Source: Paramecium pentaurelia (Eukaryota > Ciliophora > Oligohymenophorea > Peniculida > Parameciidae). Taken from it: a stretch of DNA of 64,000 nt. This document shows positions 12,997 through 24,542 of this stretch, one piece after another. A program made the position numbers and the translations under genes. Where the stretch lies: NCBI GenBank assembly GCA_905183005.1, contig CAJJDO010000095.1:73355-137354 (forward strand), read 5' to 3'. Numbering within the stretch: the stretch's first letter is position 1; each line of letters begins with the position of its first letter. The notes below the pieces were generated by a model. The model had not been told where the DNA came from. It saw only the letters and a list, made by a program, of their open reading frames with translations, and ran no database searches.

Positions 12997-14502
12997 ATGC
13001 ATAAACTTAAGCTATAGTTTCTCAATCAAGATGTCGAACATAATTACATCCAAGAGCACTAATTTCCAAAAAGAAAATTTTATTTAAAAGTTTGCACAGT
13101 AGGATTTCAAATTTTGTTAATTTTCAAGTTGATCGTTTCGCTCATTGAAGAAAATTATTCAGTTACTTACCCTTTACTCATTACATGGGGAATTACAATA
13201 CCTTTTATTTTAATTCCTTCAAAAACTGATATTTAAATACGAATGACCATTATTTGCCTCAATATAATTTATGTTGTCTATCTTCTATTTTTTGATCCCC
13301 AAGAAGAGGCTTAAATAATGTATTTTAAAGGTTCCACTTAAATGGCTGCAAATATAGTTAATATTTTTGTACTTGAATTTATAGATTCATCAATCTTAAG
13401 TGTTGTGATTCTAACATTGAGAATTATCCATCTTAGTTACTACAGTCTCAAAACAGATTTACCTTCAATTTTGTTTGGAATAGGTGTTCATATAATATTA
13501 ATTTTAATGATTTATATTTACCATAAGGCATTAAGGTCTTAGTACCTTTTAACAAAAACTGATCAAAGATGGGAAAATATTTTAAAATAAATTGTCCATG
13601 ATTAAAAATTCATCTTAATCAATTTTGACTAAGAGAAAATTAAGTTCATTAGTATAACTTCTACATTTTCAAAGAAAATATAATCTTAAGAAGAAGTAAT
13701 AAATTTTATTCGTAATTCAAAAATTTAACACTATACTTTTGAATAGTATCTTTATAAAAACATGAGCAAATTTTAACAAAATTTTATAGACAGTCTAAAC
13801 AATACTATAATGGTAACTTATGAAAGATAATTATTGAAACTAAATTTCTCAATATTTTTTGGAAATCAGCCAACCATATTAATTTAAAAATGTAGCCATT
13901 AATAAGAATAAAATATTAAAAATTATTAAAACATATCTAAATTGTATCTAAATATTATTATCTCTCTCATAAAAATTATCAAAGAAAGGAAGAAGTTTGA
14001 TTCATTTAAATTTTAATTAATAGCCAAGAAATTATTCTTAAAAAATCTAATTTCAACCATTTAAAATCAAAATTTTTCATCCTATATAATTAGCTTTAAA
14101 AGGCTTTTGAGCAAGATTTACATACTCAGCAACAAAAAATAATAAATCTAATTGTTGTGTTAAGATGTATAATTCATAACGATTCCGAAAATATTCCAAT
14201 TATTTTTAGTTTTATTAATTGAATGTTCACATAATGAAATTATTCTGATCCAACATATTAGGATTGAAAACGAAGTCATTACTATCAAATTTTGTAGTGC
14301 TTTTAACATCTAAAAAATAAAAGCATATGTAACTAAATTAGAGTATTATTTTCTATTGATTTTTTAAAATATCAAATATGATGATGATTGTACTATTTAT
14401 AATTTATAAAAAGCTGTGACAGTTAAATTAAATTAAGAAATATTTGTACCATTTAAGAATTTATCCTCAATTAATACATCAGAAGACATCCTACTTCCAT
14501 GA
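12997..14502 (+). CDS. Multi-span membrane protein resembling a degenerate histidine kinase
   Basis: Single exon, 501 aa. It begins MHKLKLQFLNQ. Residues about 30-180 contain five or six hydrophobic segments, for example VGFQILLIFKLIVSLI and SILFGIGVHIILILMIYIY. The soluble part is helical and about 300 aa long. A segment reading PKIFQLFLVLLIECSHNEIIL sits where an N-box would be, but no H-box histidine, DxG or GxG ATP-lid motif can be found. This is the topology of Paramecium membrane sensor kinases without the catalytic signatures. I call it a probable pseudo-sensor; a wholly different membrane protein family is possible. Confidence 0.6.
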
Positions 14503-14835
14503 TTACGTTTTGTAATATAATATGACTTATTTAGAATATTATTTATATATTGTCTATATTAATGATATAAATCTGAAAATATTTTCATTCCCAACTAATA
14601 TGATTCTACTTAACTATTCATAATCATAAAAAGTAGAACAATAATATATATTTTCTTAATTTTCAAATTTCTTTCTTATATTAATTTTAAGTAGATTTAA
14701 AAAAATTAAGAATTAATCAAGTAATTGTATTTAGATGATATTAGATGATAAATTGTTTTTAAAAGACCTTTTAATGATATTTAGATTATATAATATTTTA
14801 TAAAAAAATTAATCATAAATATTAATAGGTATTTA
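14503..14835. other. Intergenic, no gene recognised
   Basis: About 330 bp of AT-rich spacer between two plus-strand genes, with stops in all frames. Confidence 0.6.
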
Positions 14836-15285
14836 ATGGCTACAACGAGAAATTAAAAGCGCACAAAAACATATACTTATGTCAGAAATGTAGATGAAAA
14901 TCAAAGGAGCTTAAGAACTTAATCAAAACTGGATATTTTGGAGAGTGATTATTATGATTCACCAAACAAATTGGCGGAAGAAGAACTTTCTGATGCATCT
15001 GCTAATAGAAAGAAAAGCAAGATGTTGAGAATTGCTAAGAAGAAATAGAATAATTCATTAAGAAAAAATGTAAACTTAAAGAAGATGCTAAAAAATACTC
15101 CATTGGATTCTGAGTTCCTAAATTTCCAGAATATTACTCCGAAAGCGAAACCGCAGTAGACTAAATAGTGTAGTATATGCAGATCGCAAGCCAAATATAC
15201 ATGTCCTAGATGTTTGGAAAGGTATTGTAGTTTGGATTGTCACCAAACTCATAAGGAAATACAATGTTTGCGAATGGATTATTGA
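14836..15285 (+). CDS. HIT-type zinc finger protein, ZNHIT1/VPS71-like (SWR1/SRCAP subunit)
   Basis: 149 aa, no intron, starting MATTRNQKRT. The C-terminal 40 residues form a complete HIT zinc finger: CSICRSQAKYTCPRC, then YCSLDCHQTHKEIQC, with all Cys/His ligands. The preceding conserved block SEFLNFQNITPK matches the region upstream of the finger in ZNHIT1. In yeast and animals this subunit helps the SWR1/SRCAP complex exchange H2A for H2A.Z. Length is close to ZNHIT1 (about 154 aa). Basic N-terminus. Confident on the domain, fairly confident on the orthology. Confidence 0.85.
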
Positions 15286-15458
15286 TTTAATAATTATTAT
15301 TATACAGGACTTAAATATTATATATTATAATGTTAAGCCAACATAATTTATAAAGTAGTCGAAAGAATATAGGGAACAGTTCAAGTTAATAATTGTAAAA
15401 GTTCTAGGAAAATGGATTTTATTAATTTATCTTGAGCAGAAATAGAGCTAAGGAGAAG

Positions 15459-16001
15459 ATGGTAAAAAAATAAAAATAAATCACTCCTTTAAGGCAGATG
15501 CGTCCTTCGACTGCTTTTGTAGATTCCAAAGGAAAATAAAAGTTCTAAATGAATTTTGGGTTATAATTGGAAAGTTTCAGCACTTTATAACCTAAACATT
15601 AAATATTTGAGGAGCATTAGAAAAATAACTCCTAGCATTAAGCATCATCTACTCCTAATTAGAAAATTTATGTAAATGATCAGAAGATATTGAGGGCAAT
15701 GTCTGCATTAAGAAAAATAAAAAATTAAAGAGCTTTTCGTCCTTGTCCATTTACTTTGGGGTTTAATATAGAATAATGCTCCATTAAACCAAAGACTATA
15801 AAATAAAGATCGATTAGTTAATTCTAGTAAATTAAAAGCTTAAATCGTACAGAGATCATGAAATATAAAAGACATGAATCTCCTTAGACTATTTAAAAAC
15901 CAAACTTGTAAAATTAATTTACAAAATGGGAGTAATATGATGATAGCAATTTATTCGATCTAAATTTCTTGAACAATAATCTCTTCAAATACGAACTTTG
16001 A
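15459..16001 (+). CDS. Hypothetical basic protein
   Basis: 180 aa, single exon, starting MVKKQKQITPLRQ. Gln-, Lys- and Ser-rich, with few hydrophobic clusters except the C-terminal FDLNFLNNNLFKYEL. A short conserved-looking element RAFRPCPFTLGFNIEQC sits in the middle. No family recognised; probably disordered. It lies between the ZNHIT1 gene and the ribosomal protein gene on the same strand, with a 110-bp spacer downstream. Confidence 0.65.
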
Positions 16002-16111
16002 TGACATATTTTAACACTTTTTTTGAAATTTAAATCTGTGTTTAATTAGTGTGCTTGTTTATATCGATTTGAAATTTTTTAATAAATAAAAATCTTTTTT
16101 TCTCTTTCATA

Positions 16112-16781
16112 ATGGGTGCATATAAATATTTACAAGAGCTTTGGAAAAAGAAATAATCTGATGTCCTCAGCTTCATCATGAGAATCAGAACATGGGAATA
16201 CAGATAATTGCCAGTCATTCATAGAGCAACTAGACCCAGCAGACCAGATAAAGCCAGAAGATTAGGTTACAAGGCCAAATAAGGTTAGATTTTAAACTGA
16301 TCTTTTAAAGGTTATGTAATTTACAGAGTCAGAGTCAGAAGAGGTGGAAGAAAATTGTTGATCAGAAAGGGTCTTGTTAAGGGTAAACCTAAGAGTCAAG
16401 GAGTTAATCAATTAAAGCCCACCAGAAATCTTAGATCAGTTGCTGAAGAGAGAGTTGGCAGAAAAATTGGAGCATTGAGAGTTTTAAATTCATATTGGGT
16501 GGCTCAAGACGGAACATACAAATATTATGAGGTCATCACAGTTGATCCATTCCATTCCGCCATCAGAGGAGATCCAAGAATCAATTGGATTACCCAACCA
16601 GTTCACAAACACAGAGAATTAAGAGGTATAGTCTGCAATTTCTATAATTTTAGGCTTAACATCTGCTGGTAGAAAGAGTAGAGGTCTCAGAGTAAAGGGT
16701 CACAGAAATAATCAAACAAGACCATCAAGAAGAGCCAATTACGCTAGAAGAAACAGAATTTCCCTCAGAAGGTACAGATGA
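16112..16781 (+). CDS. RPL15: 60S ribosomal protein eL15
   Basis: 204 aa, the exact family length, after two introns (16284-16310, 27 nt; 16626-16653, 28 nt). The start MGAYKYLQELWKKKQSDV is diagnostic. The family blocks RIRTWEYRQLPVIHRATRP and RVRRGGRKLLIRKGL follow, then WITQPVHKHRELRG and the basic C-terminus RRANYARRNRISLRRYR. eL15 is a core protein of the large ribosomal subunit in the cytosol. GC content and codon choice (CAA rather than TAA for many Gln) are higher than in neighbours, as expected for a highly expressed gene. Confidence 0.98.
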
Positions 16782-16881
16782 TGATATATTTTGCATATAC
16801 TCAAGTACAATTAAAAAAAACAAATACATCCCCCAAATTTATTTTATCATATTTGAAAAAATATTAGAAAATAATTTATTT

Positions 16882-19800
16882 ATGAACCAGATTTTCTATC
16901 CTTTGACTTAAGTATATAGAACATCAACTAGACAAATTAATAAAGTGACATACTATAGCAATCCTTTACCAGAAATAAAACTAAAATCTAACGATCTAAA
17001 ATAATCTATATTTGATTGGTATCAATTCTTCTAATTTCAAGGTTGAGACAATTAAATTAGGATCAATTAGATGAAGTGCTTTCCTTTACTTCTTATTTTA
17101 GAGTTTATTAATATCTTAAAATGTTCAAAATAGATCAAAATGGGATACATGAATATTAAGAATTATTATGTAGTCCTTTTGAAGTGAATGTAGCATAGGA
17201 ACTTAATAGATATTATTCTATTTAAAATTGTAAGCGTTTAAATAAAATTGATTTAAATGCTCATAAGGTATATCATAAATTTCAATAAATTAAAGTACAT
17301 CCTTGATCACATCTATGTGTCTGATTATGAATGGTTATTTGATACCATTATATTAAAAGGGGATGTTGAATAAATTATTAATTCATTTGAAGCAATATCT
17401 AATGGTACCATATTTACAAATTGTGGAGAATTAGAATCTCATGAGGATGAAGGATATTTTGAAATTAACCTTAAAAAATAGAAGGTCTATTAGACATTAT
17501 CTGAATTATTGGTTGAGGAGTTTCAAATTGCTATTTTATTAAAGTATTTAATCAAATCTAATTAATAGGTATCATTAATCTTGTGAAAGGAATAATTACA
17601 CTTATCATAAAAATTTATTAAATTTGAATAATGTAAGATTTAATTATCTATCTTTGAACTTAAATTAAGCTTATCTTGAGTTTAAATAATTGTTAACTCA
17701 GTAATCAAATCAGAAGTAATTAATTACTGAATTTAACTTAATTTAATCTTGGAACGAGCATATTAAATAAAATCCATTGTAGTTTTAAACTCTTTGTTAA
17801 GAAATTTAATACTATTTTAATTAACCTAAAGAATTATTTTCTGTACCTCTCAAATAAATTCTTAATGAATTTATTCTATTTTGTAAATTTTTGATTTCTA
17901 GAACATTACTCAAAGAATTTCCATTAAACTAAGTACCTGAAATTAAAAGAGTCAAACAAAAATAGGATAAATAAACATATCATTAATTGTAGCAGCTTAA
18001 CAATTTATTCAAAAATTCATCAAAATCTAAAATATTACCTGAAAATGATTAAAGGCTATTTAGCACAACCAATGAAGAAATAGAAAATCATTTTTATGAA
18101 TTCACTAATTAGTTTATAAAGAAGTTAATGGATGAAACATTAATAGAATTAGAAAATCAAAAGAAATTCAAAAAATAAAAATAGAAAAAGGTAAAAAGTT
18201 AAAAAAAACAATATATGAGTGAATGTACTTCAAATTGCACTGAATATTAATAGTTATAATAACAGTAAGAAATTCAATTTGGTGATGAAGAATGGATTAA
18301 TGATACATAATCAAAGAATCAAAAGAAAAAATAAAGAAGAAAAGAGTAATTATACTATTTAATCTTAGAAATCAAGAAAAGAAGAAATTTAAGAAATTAC
18401 CTGAAATTTAGTAGGTATAATCAAACCAAAGTGTTTAAACTTAATAATTTGAATCCTTATAAAAAATAGAAAACCAAAAGTAAGTAGAAATTTAAGAATA
18501 AGTTTAAGAGACATTTCTTTGTACAACAACTTCTACTCATGATGATGATGGTGAATTTATTGAAGTAACCAAGAAGAAATTTCATATGAAAAAAAAAAAA
18601 TAAAATAATAAAAAAGACAAAGAATTAAAAGAAGTCTAAGTTGAAAAATAAGTAATCTTAATAAAGAAATCTAATTCTTCATCTCAAAATTATTTATCTG
18701 ATGATTAAAAAATGGGAAATTCAACTCCAAAAAAGACTCTATCTTAAAAAAAAGAATAAGAGAATACTTCTCAAAAACCAGGTTTAGTAAAAAGCTTAAG
18801 CAAAGACTAAAAAACATATAAATATGATATGGATAAAGATACTCTTAATAATATATATTAGAGCATTTTAGAACATAAAATTTCAAGAGATATATAATTA
18901 ATATATTAAAAAGAATAAGATAATCTATTAAAATTTAGGACAGCAAGAGAGGTTGCTATACTTAGAGTGTAACACATTATTAAAGCCCATTTCTTTTAAT
19001 TTCAAGTTGAGCCAGTAATTTTTGGTTCATCAAGAACAGGTCTGGCTTTGCATGATAGTGATGTTGATATGGTCGTTTTTGGGTTACCTGTGTTTACAAA
19101 AGTATAACTTTTTGAACCTATGAGAAAACTGCTGGAAGTTTTTTCATAAATGAAATGGGCTATTAGTTACAAGTATTTTATCCTTTTTCACACCTTTTAG
19201 ACACATATTTCAAGCAAGTATACCATTAATTAAAATAACAATTGATCCTTCTATTGGATTTTTAGAATTTTTAGGAAACCCACTCTATTATGTAATGAAT
19301 CATAGAAATATCGAATAATTGAATTTGAAATTTGGAGAATAATGTATTGAATTATTTTAAATAAAAGCTTAAAATATCTAAATTGATATCACATTTGAAT
19401 TATAGTAACCTTACCCCATGTATGGATATTAAGGATATCATATTGGACTACTCTCAACAAATTATCAACGTTAAGTTGGAATTTCAGTAAAAGGATTCAC
19501 AGAAGTAGCAGTAGTCTTAAAGAAAATCTTAAAATAAAAAGGATTGAATGACTCTTATACTGGAGGAGTGAGTTCATTTTGTTTAACTATTATGTTAGCT
19601 GCAATAGGTGAGAATATTTCTATAGGAGATAAATTATTGTAATTTTTGTTAAGATATGGATGGAATTTTGATCCTGAATAATAATGTATTTCATTAAATT
19701 CAGAGGAGACTTTTATGCCTATTTAGGATTAAGGAGATAAATTACCTTTGAATATAATTTCACCTATTAATGATGAGAAAATTCAGATCTATGTCTCAAA

Positions 19801-19990
19801 GATATAAGAAATTCTATAAGTCTTTAAAGAACTATATTTGGAGTTGAAGGAAAATATGAATCAAATAGCAATAAGTCTACAAAAGAAATTAGATTAAAAG
19901 GAGTTATTATAATTATATTAAACAAATATTGAGAAGCTTGTTGATCTGATCTAATGGCAGAATACAAATCTTCTTGATAGTCAATTCTGA
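16882..19990 (+). CDS. Non-canonical poly(A) polymerase / terminal nucleotidyltransferase (Trf4/Cid1 type)
   Basis: About 993 aa after five introns (17019-17041, 17268-17295, 17544-17568, 18346-18368, 19173-19200). The N-terminal 600 residues are family-unlike, partly helical, then Lys/Gln-rich and disordered. The catalytic module starts near 18830. The nucleotidyltransferase signature is FGSSRTGLALHDSDVDMVV, giving Gly-Ser and the first two catalytic Asp. The third acidic strand is probably IQIDITFEL. The PAP-associated part reads SYTGGVSSFCLTIMLAA followed by LLQFLLRYGWNFDPE. Such enzymes add A or U tails to RNA (TRAMP complex, small-RNA or mRNA uridylation). The long N-terminal extension is unusual. 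Confidence 0.85.
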
Positions 19991-20096
19991 TATTTATTTA
20001 TATATTTTGTTTATAAATCAATCTATTTATATTATGAATATCTAAGATAAATTTAGAAAAAAAATAAAATAATTTTATTATTAATTTTTCAGTTAT

Positions 20097-20881
20097 TCAT
20101 TTAATTCTGATTAATTTAATTTGAAATTTTTTTTGTTTAAATTCTGCTTTTCTTCTTTCCAATTCCTTAAAGTAAGGTAATAGAGGGGCAGTATTTTTTA
20201 TGAGTGTAAAGCCATTTACAATATTATTAAGTTGATTATTAATAATAAGATTGATTAGACTTTCTAATTTTTGTTATTTGATTCTTTATATGAGATCTGA
20301 TTAAGCATTGTTTTTTTAATTTGTTAGAGGAGTGAAGCATTAAAATTAAGAGACTGTTTTATTAAGTATTGGTGTCGAGGTATTATTGTTATTTGTAGAT
20401 TTAGAATGATTATGATTTCTTTTTTATGTGCTCACCAATTATGATGAATGTTAAACCATTGTAATTTTTTATTAAGTTCTTGGACATTCTTGACTGACAG
20501 TTTTGACTTTTTATTTAATATCATTAATTTCAACAATAGATGTAAAGATCTCAGGACTCCTTTTAACTATGAGAGAAGATTCAGGTTATCTTCTTCTTTG
20601 AATAGGTGTCCTATTAGCTTGAATGATTAATTATATTTACTTTATCTTAAGCTTAATAAATCATAGAGTTTAGTTTTAGCAGATGTATATTATTCAAATT
20701 TGTATTGATCATAATAGTGAATGGTTTTTTGTTTTTTTTGAAGATTGGTTGGCTAAGGCTAAGGTATTGATTTAATTTCAAGAGCTGATTTTGATTGGAT
20801 TGTAACAGGTATTTATGGTCTATGATAAAAGGCGAAATCTTTATTCAAAAAATAATTTCCATTTTGAAGCTTCGATTTCAT
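20097..20881 (-). CDS. Hypothetical protein
   Basis: 253 aa with a 23-nt intron (20618-20640). It begins MKSKLQNGNYFLNKDFAFYH. The first 90 residues include an aromatic patch HYYDQYKFEQYTSAKTKLYD; the middle is Ser/Thr/Asn/Gln-rich. The C-terminal 60 residues are predicted helical, with LIQRIKQQKLESLINLIINN and a basic end. No family recognised. It converges with the nucleotidyltransferase gene, the two stops lying about 107 bp apart, and diverges from the VAP gene with 78 bp between starts. Confidence 0.75.
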
Positions 20882-20959
20882 ATTTAATTAATAACGTAAT
20901 TTTGTTTTAATTAGTTTAATTATTAGTTTTTGAAGTACTTTAAAGAAAGAAAAATAGAG

Positions 20960-21538
20960 ATGGATGAATTATTGATGTTCTCAGCTTAAAACAAACTAAC
21001 CTTTGCTTATAATAGAAATACATTACAAGTTTAGACGGAATTGAAAATAAAAAATATCTCATAGAACATATTAGAAATTCAAATAGAATTGTCTAATCCT
21101 CAAAATTATAAAATATATCCAAATAATATTTACATTTAAAAACAAGAAACTAAAGTTGTTGAGATAATATAAATAAATTATGTAGATAAAGATATATTTT
21201 GAACATAGGTTCCTATGAAATTAGATGAAAGAGCAAAAATAATGTATAGAACAATTTTAGAGAATTCTACAACTTCAAGAAAAAACATATAGAGTATTTA
21301 TCATTTTTACAAATACTTCTTTTTTGAATTATCTTGTCATAAATAGTCTTCTTTCAATGATAATAATAGTAGAATAACATAAGTGAGGTAATAAGAATAA
21401 AGACAACATTAGATTAGAGTTGAAGTAAAAGAATCTTTAGATTATTGGTAACTAGTAACTCTAACAGTGTCTATTATTATAATAGTAATAGCAATATTTA
21501 ATTGGTTTTATATTAAAATTATAAAGAATGATTAATGA
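20960..21538 (+). CDS. VAP-type MSP-domain tail-anchored ER protein
   Basis: 183 aa with a 27-nt intron (21182-21208). Residues 1-85 resemble the major sperm protein fold of VAMP-associated proteins: LMFSAQNKLTF at the start, then LKIKNIS and ELSNPQNYKIYPNNIYI. The last 25 residues form one hydrophobic helix, VTLTVSIIIIVIAIFNWFYI, ending in a short basic tail, typical of tail-anchored proteins. VAPs sit in the ER membrane and tether lipid-transfer proteins carrying FFAT motifs. The typical K/R surface is only partly visible. The call rests on domain order and topology. Confidence 0.7.
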
Positions 21539-21576
21539 CTTAATTTTAATCTTGGTTTAAATAAAAATTATTATAA

Positions 21577-22977
21577 ATGTTTTTGGGCTTGAGAAGGGTG
21601 AGATTCAACTTTGGTGCAGTTTTAGAGCAATATCAATACTTAGTAAGACAAGAGGAGATAGCAAGAGACGAGAGGTAAGTGAATACGGTATGATAAAATA
21701 ATTAAGGCTAAAAGATTGTCTAATTTGACAGGGTCAATGATCAGTTGGTCTAAACACACTAATAATGGTTGTAATACTCAAAATTCTTGGATGAATTTAT
21801 TAGAAGAAATTATACAACTTAGTAAAGTTAAGTGTAATAACCATCTGCAAAGTAGTCATCATTCTTTAGCTCTTTGTTCGGGGGATCTCAAACTGTTAGT
21901 ATTAATGAGACTAAATTATAATCGACTCAATAAGATCATAATCGTCCATTTGTATAATAGATTTAGGGGTTGTATGTATTTGGATCACCAGGATGTGGGA
22001 AAACTTATATTATGGATTTATTTTATGAATAATGTTAAATTACCTAAAAGAAACGAATCCATTTTAATGAGTTTATGCTTGATATACAAAAGGATCTACA
22101 CAAATGTTCTAGTAAAGAAGATCCTGTGAGTAAGGTTGGTACTGCAAAAGCTAAAGATATAAGATTATTATGTTTAGACGAGTTCTAAGTTACTGATATT
22201 GGAGATGCATTAATTTTAAAGAGATTATTTGAGACAATGATTAATAACCATATGATTTTGGTTGCAACATCCAACAGACCTCCAGAAGATTTGTATAAGG
22301 GAGGATTATAAAGACATCTATTTTTACCATTTATTCCATTTTTAAAATAATCATGCATTATTCACAACATGGACTCGTAAGTTGATTATAGATACTCTTA
22401 CGTATGAATATTGTGTATTCTAAATAGTCTGAAGCTCAAACAGAAAGATTATTAACATATATTAGTCCTTTGGATGATAATGCTGAATAGACAATGAAAG
22501 CAATTTTCAAAAGAATAAGTAAAACAGACAAATTGTAAAATTTGTGTATCTATATATATTAGTTATGAAAAAGAAATAGAAGTAATTGAAGGAAGAAACT
22601 TTAAGATAAAAAGATAAGCTAATGGAGTAGCAATGTTTGATTATGAAGAATTATGTGAAGATGTAGTAGGAGCTTCAGATTTTATAGCTTTATGTAGAAA
22701 TTATCATACAATATGTCTAAAGGGAGTAAAACAAATTAGTATGAGTAATCGAAATGCTGCTAGAAGATTTATATTATTAATTGATGAAATGTATAATCAT
22801 AAAACAAAATTGTATTGTTCTGCAGAAAGAGATTTGATGAATCTCTTTATTGTAAAGAATAAAGGAGATTAATATGATGAAGAATTTGCTCTTGAAAGAT
22901 GTAGATCTAGATTGAAGGAGATGTAATCTAAAGAATATTTAGAGACTCCATCATATTATGATTAATAAAAATAATGA
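21577..22977 (+). CDS. AFG1/ZapE-family P-loop ATPase
   Basis: 439 aa after three introns (21688-21714, 22402-22427, 22535-22562). Walker A is FGSPGCGKTYIMDLFY and Walker B is LLCLDEFQVTDIGDA. Sensor-type VATSNRPPEDLYKGGLQR follows, then the family blocks FDYEELCEDVVGASDF and RNAARRFILLIDEMYNH. This is the layout of AFG1L/LACE1, a mitochondrial inner-membrane ATPase that assists degradation of respiratory subunits. The N-terminus MFLGLRRVRFNFGA is arginine-rich and amphipathic, compatible with a mitochondrial presequence. It starts 38 bp after the VAP stop. Confidence 0.93.
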
Positions 22978-23022
22978 TTAATTTAAGTATATTATTAATA
23001 TATATATATATATATTAAATAA

Positions 23023-23916
23023 TCACTATATTATTATTAATTATTATTAATTGTGAAGAGATTATTTCATATTATTATTTTAACCTTTAATTGATTCGAA
23101 TGTAACTTTTTTAAAAATTGATGATTTCATTGATTTATATCTACTACTATTTTCTCCATTGCTATTTTCACTACTTACAGATTTACTTTTTAATATACTT
23201 TTTGGTTAAGATGTATTCAGTAAATAATTATTAGTATTTCTGTACATCTATCCTAATTTATTTTCATTTAAAGAATATATATTTAATTAATTAAGACTTA
23301 ATTTTTCTTAGATTGGATCCTTAAATTAATCAAATTAATGAGTTAATAAATGATTAGATCGTTATACAATTCTTATTGGTTGATAATCTAAGGTAAATCC
23401 AAATTATTTATCTTAAGAATAACTCATACCTTTTTTTGATTTATGATATGTTGAACTTTTATTTACAGATCTTTAAGACTTTTTTGATTAAGTTTCTAAT
23501 AATTAGATTTATTAATTCTTAATTGGAGATTGAGATTAACTTTTTACAGAGTATAAAGATCCTTTTTTACTTTTTTTCTTTCTTTTCTTATCTCTTCCCA
23601 ATAAAATATCAAAATTTTAATTTACATATTGGTCATTTTTCATTTATTCTTCAATTTAATCTTAAATTTAAAAGTCACTCAATTTCCTTCTACACTCATT
23701 TTAATTCAATGAAAAAATAGATTCATGACATTATTTGAATTTATACTCACTTGAACTAGATTTAATCTCCATTATCCTTTTATAGACTGAAGTACTTATT
23801 TCTGTTTAATATGTATCATAGTCTTGTTATTTAAACTTTGGTTTCATAATTCTACAATCCAAATCCAACGATTATTCATCACTTCTTATAGAAATGGAAT
23901 CTTCCCTACTTATCAT
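23023..23916 (-). CDS. Hypothetical Ser/Gln/Asn-rich protein
   Basis: 297 aa, single exon; the most upstream in-frame ATG gives MISREDSISIRSDEQ, while a second ATG lies at 23772. Low complexity, with many S, N, K and Q residues. Short clusters such as DILLGRDKKRKKKSKKGS and YKSMKSSIFKKVTFES suggest phospho-regulated disorder. No domain recognised. It converges with the AFG1 gene, stop to stop 45 bp. A (TA)n run lies at 22998-23015, between the two stops. Confidence 0.7.
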
Positions 23917-23964
23917 TTTTTAATTATCGTAGTATATAAAACTATAAAATACAATAAATTATTT

Positions 23965-24450
23965 TCAATTGTTGATATAAGAGTAACAAATGTTCCTATT
24001 TGGAACACTAAAATAACTATTAAATTGTATTTTCTATTTGGTTTAATATTTATTGTATTTTTTTACATTATTATCTTATCTCTCTATCTCTTATTTATTT
24101 TGAGATGTTGATATTGTTGTAAATCCCTTTATTTAATGATTTCTAGTAAATATGTTGTTTGAAATAAACAATTAAGAATATGGAAGAGATTTACTACAAA
24201 CAAGATAACTACTTATGTTAGTTTAATTTTTAATGTTCTTTCCTTTTTTCAATATTTCTTTTTAATCTATAGATTATAAGGCTTATTTAGTTTTGCTATA
24301 TAATTATTTTATTTTCTATTCTAGATCATTTTCTTCTTCTGATGAAATATCTGCTGAGGAATTTATATTAAAATGTATAGGTTTTTCAATATCAACTTCG
24401 TTAGGATATTGAAGACTAAATGAGAAATCTATAAGATCACTTTGTTACAT
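23965..24450 (-). CDS. Hypothetical protein
   Basis: 161 aa, single exon, start MQQSDLIDFSFSLQYPNEVD. An acidic segment SSADISSEEENDLE is followed by a Lys/Gln-rich helix, then Ser/Asn/Tyr-rich sequence. No family recognised. It sits 48 bp upstream of the start of the next minus-strand gene and 92 bp downstream of the NBR1-like gene, in a run of three short minus-strand genes. Confidence 0.65.
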
Positions 24451-24542
24451 TATCCAAAATTTAATAATATTACAAATATGTAAATGAAATGTAAATTATA
24501 ATACCCATTCATATAATTAAACAAAAAATGTGAGTAAATTAT

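Noticed and set aside
20448..20630. Plus-strand standard-code open frame of 60 codons
   Set aside because: It is a shadow of the minus-strand hypothetical gene 20097-20881, whose ciliate-code frame is longer and better supported.
21716..22129. Plus-strand frame of 137 codons in the AFG1 gene
   Set aside because: Wrong frame: the Walker A and Walker B motifs of the ATPase are in another frame, which becomes continuous after a 27-nt intron.
23824..24111. Hydrophobic plus-strand frame of 95 codons
   Set aside because: It is antisense to two minus-strand genes (23023-23916 and 23965-24450). Its hydrophobic look comes from reading Lys/Asn-rich coding DNA backwards.
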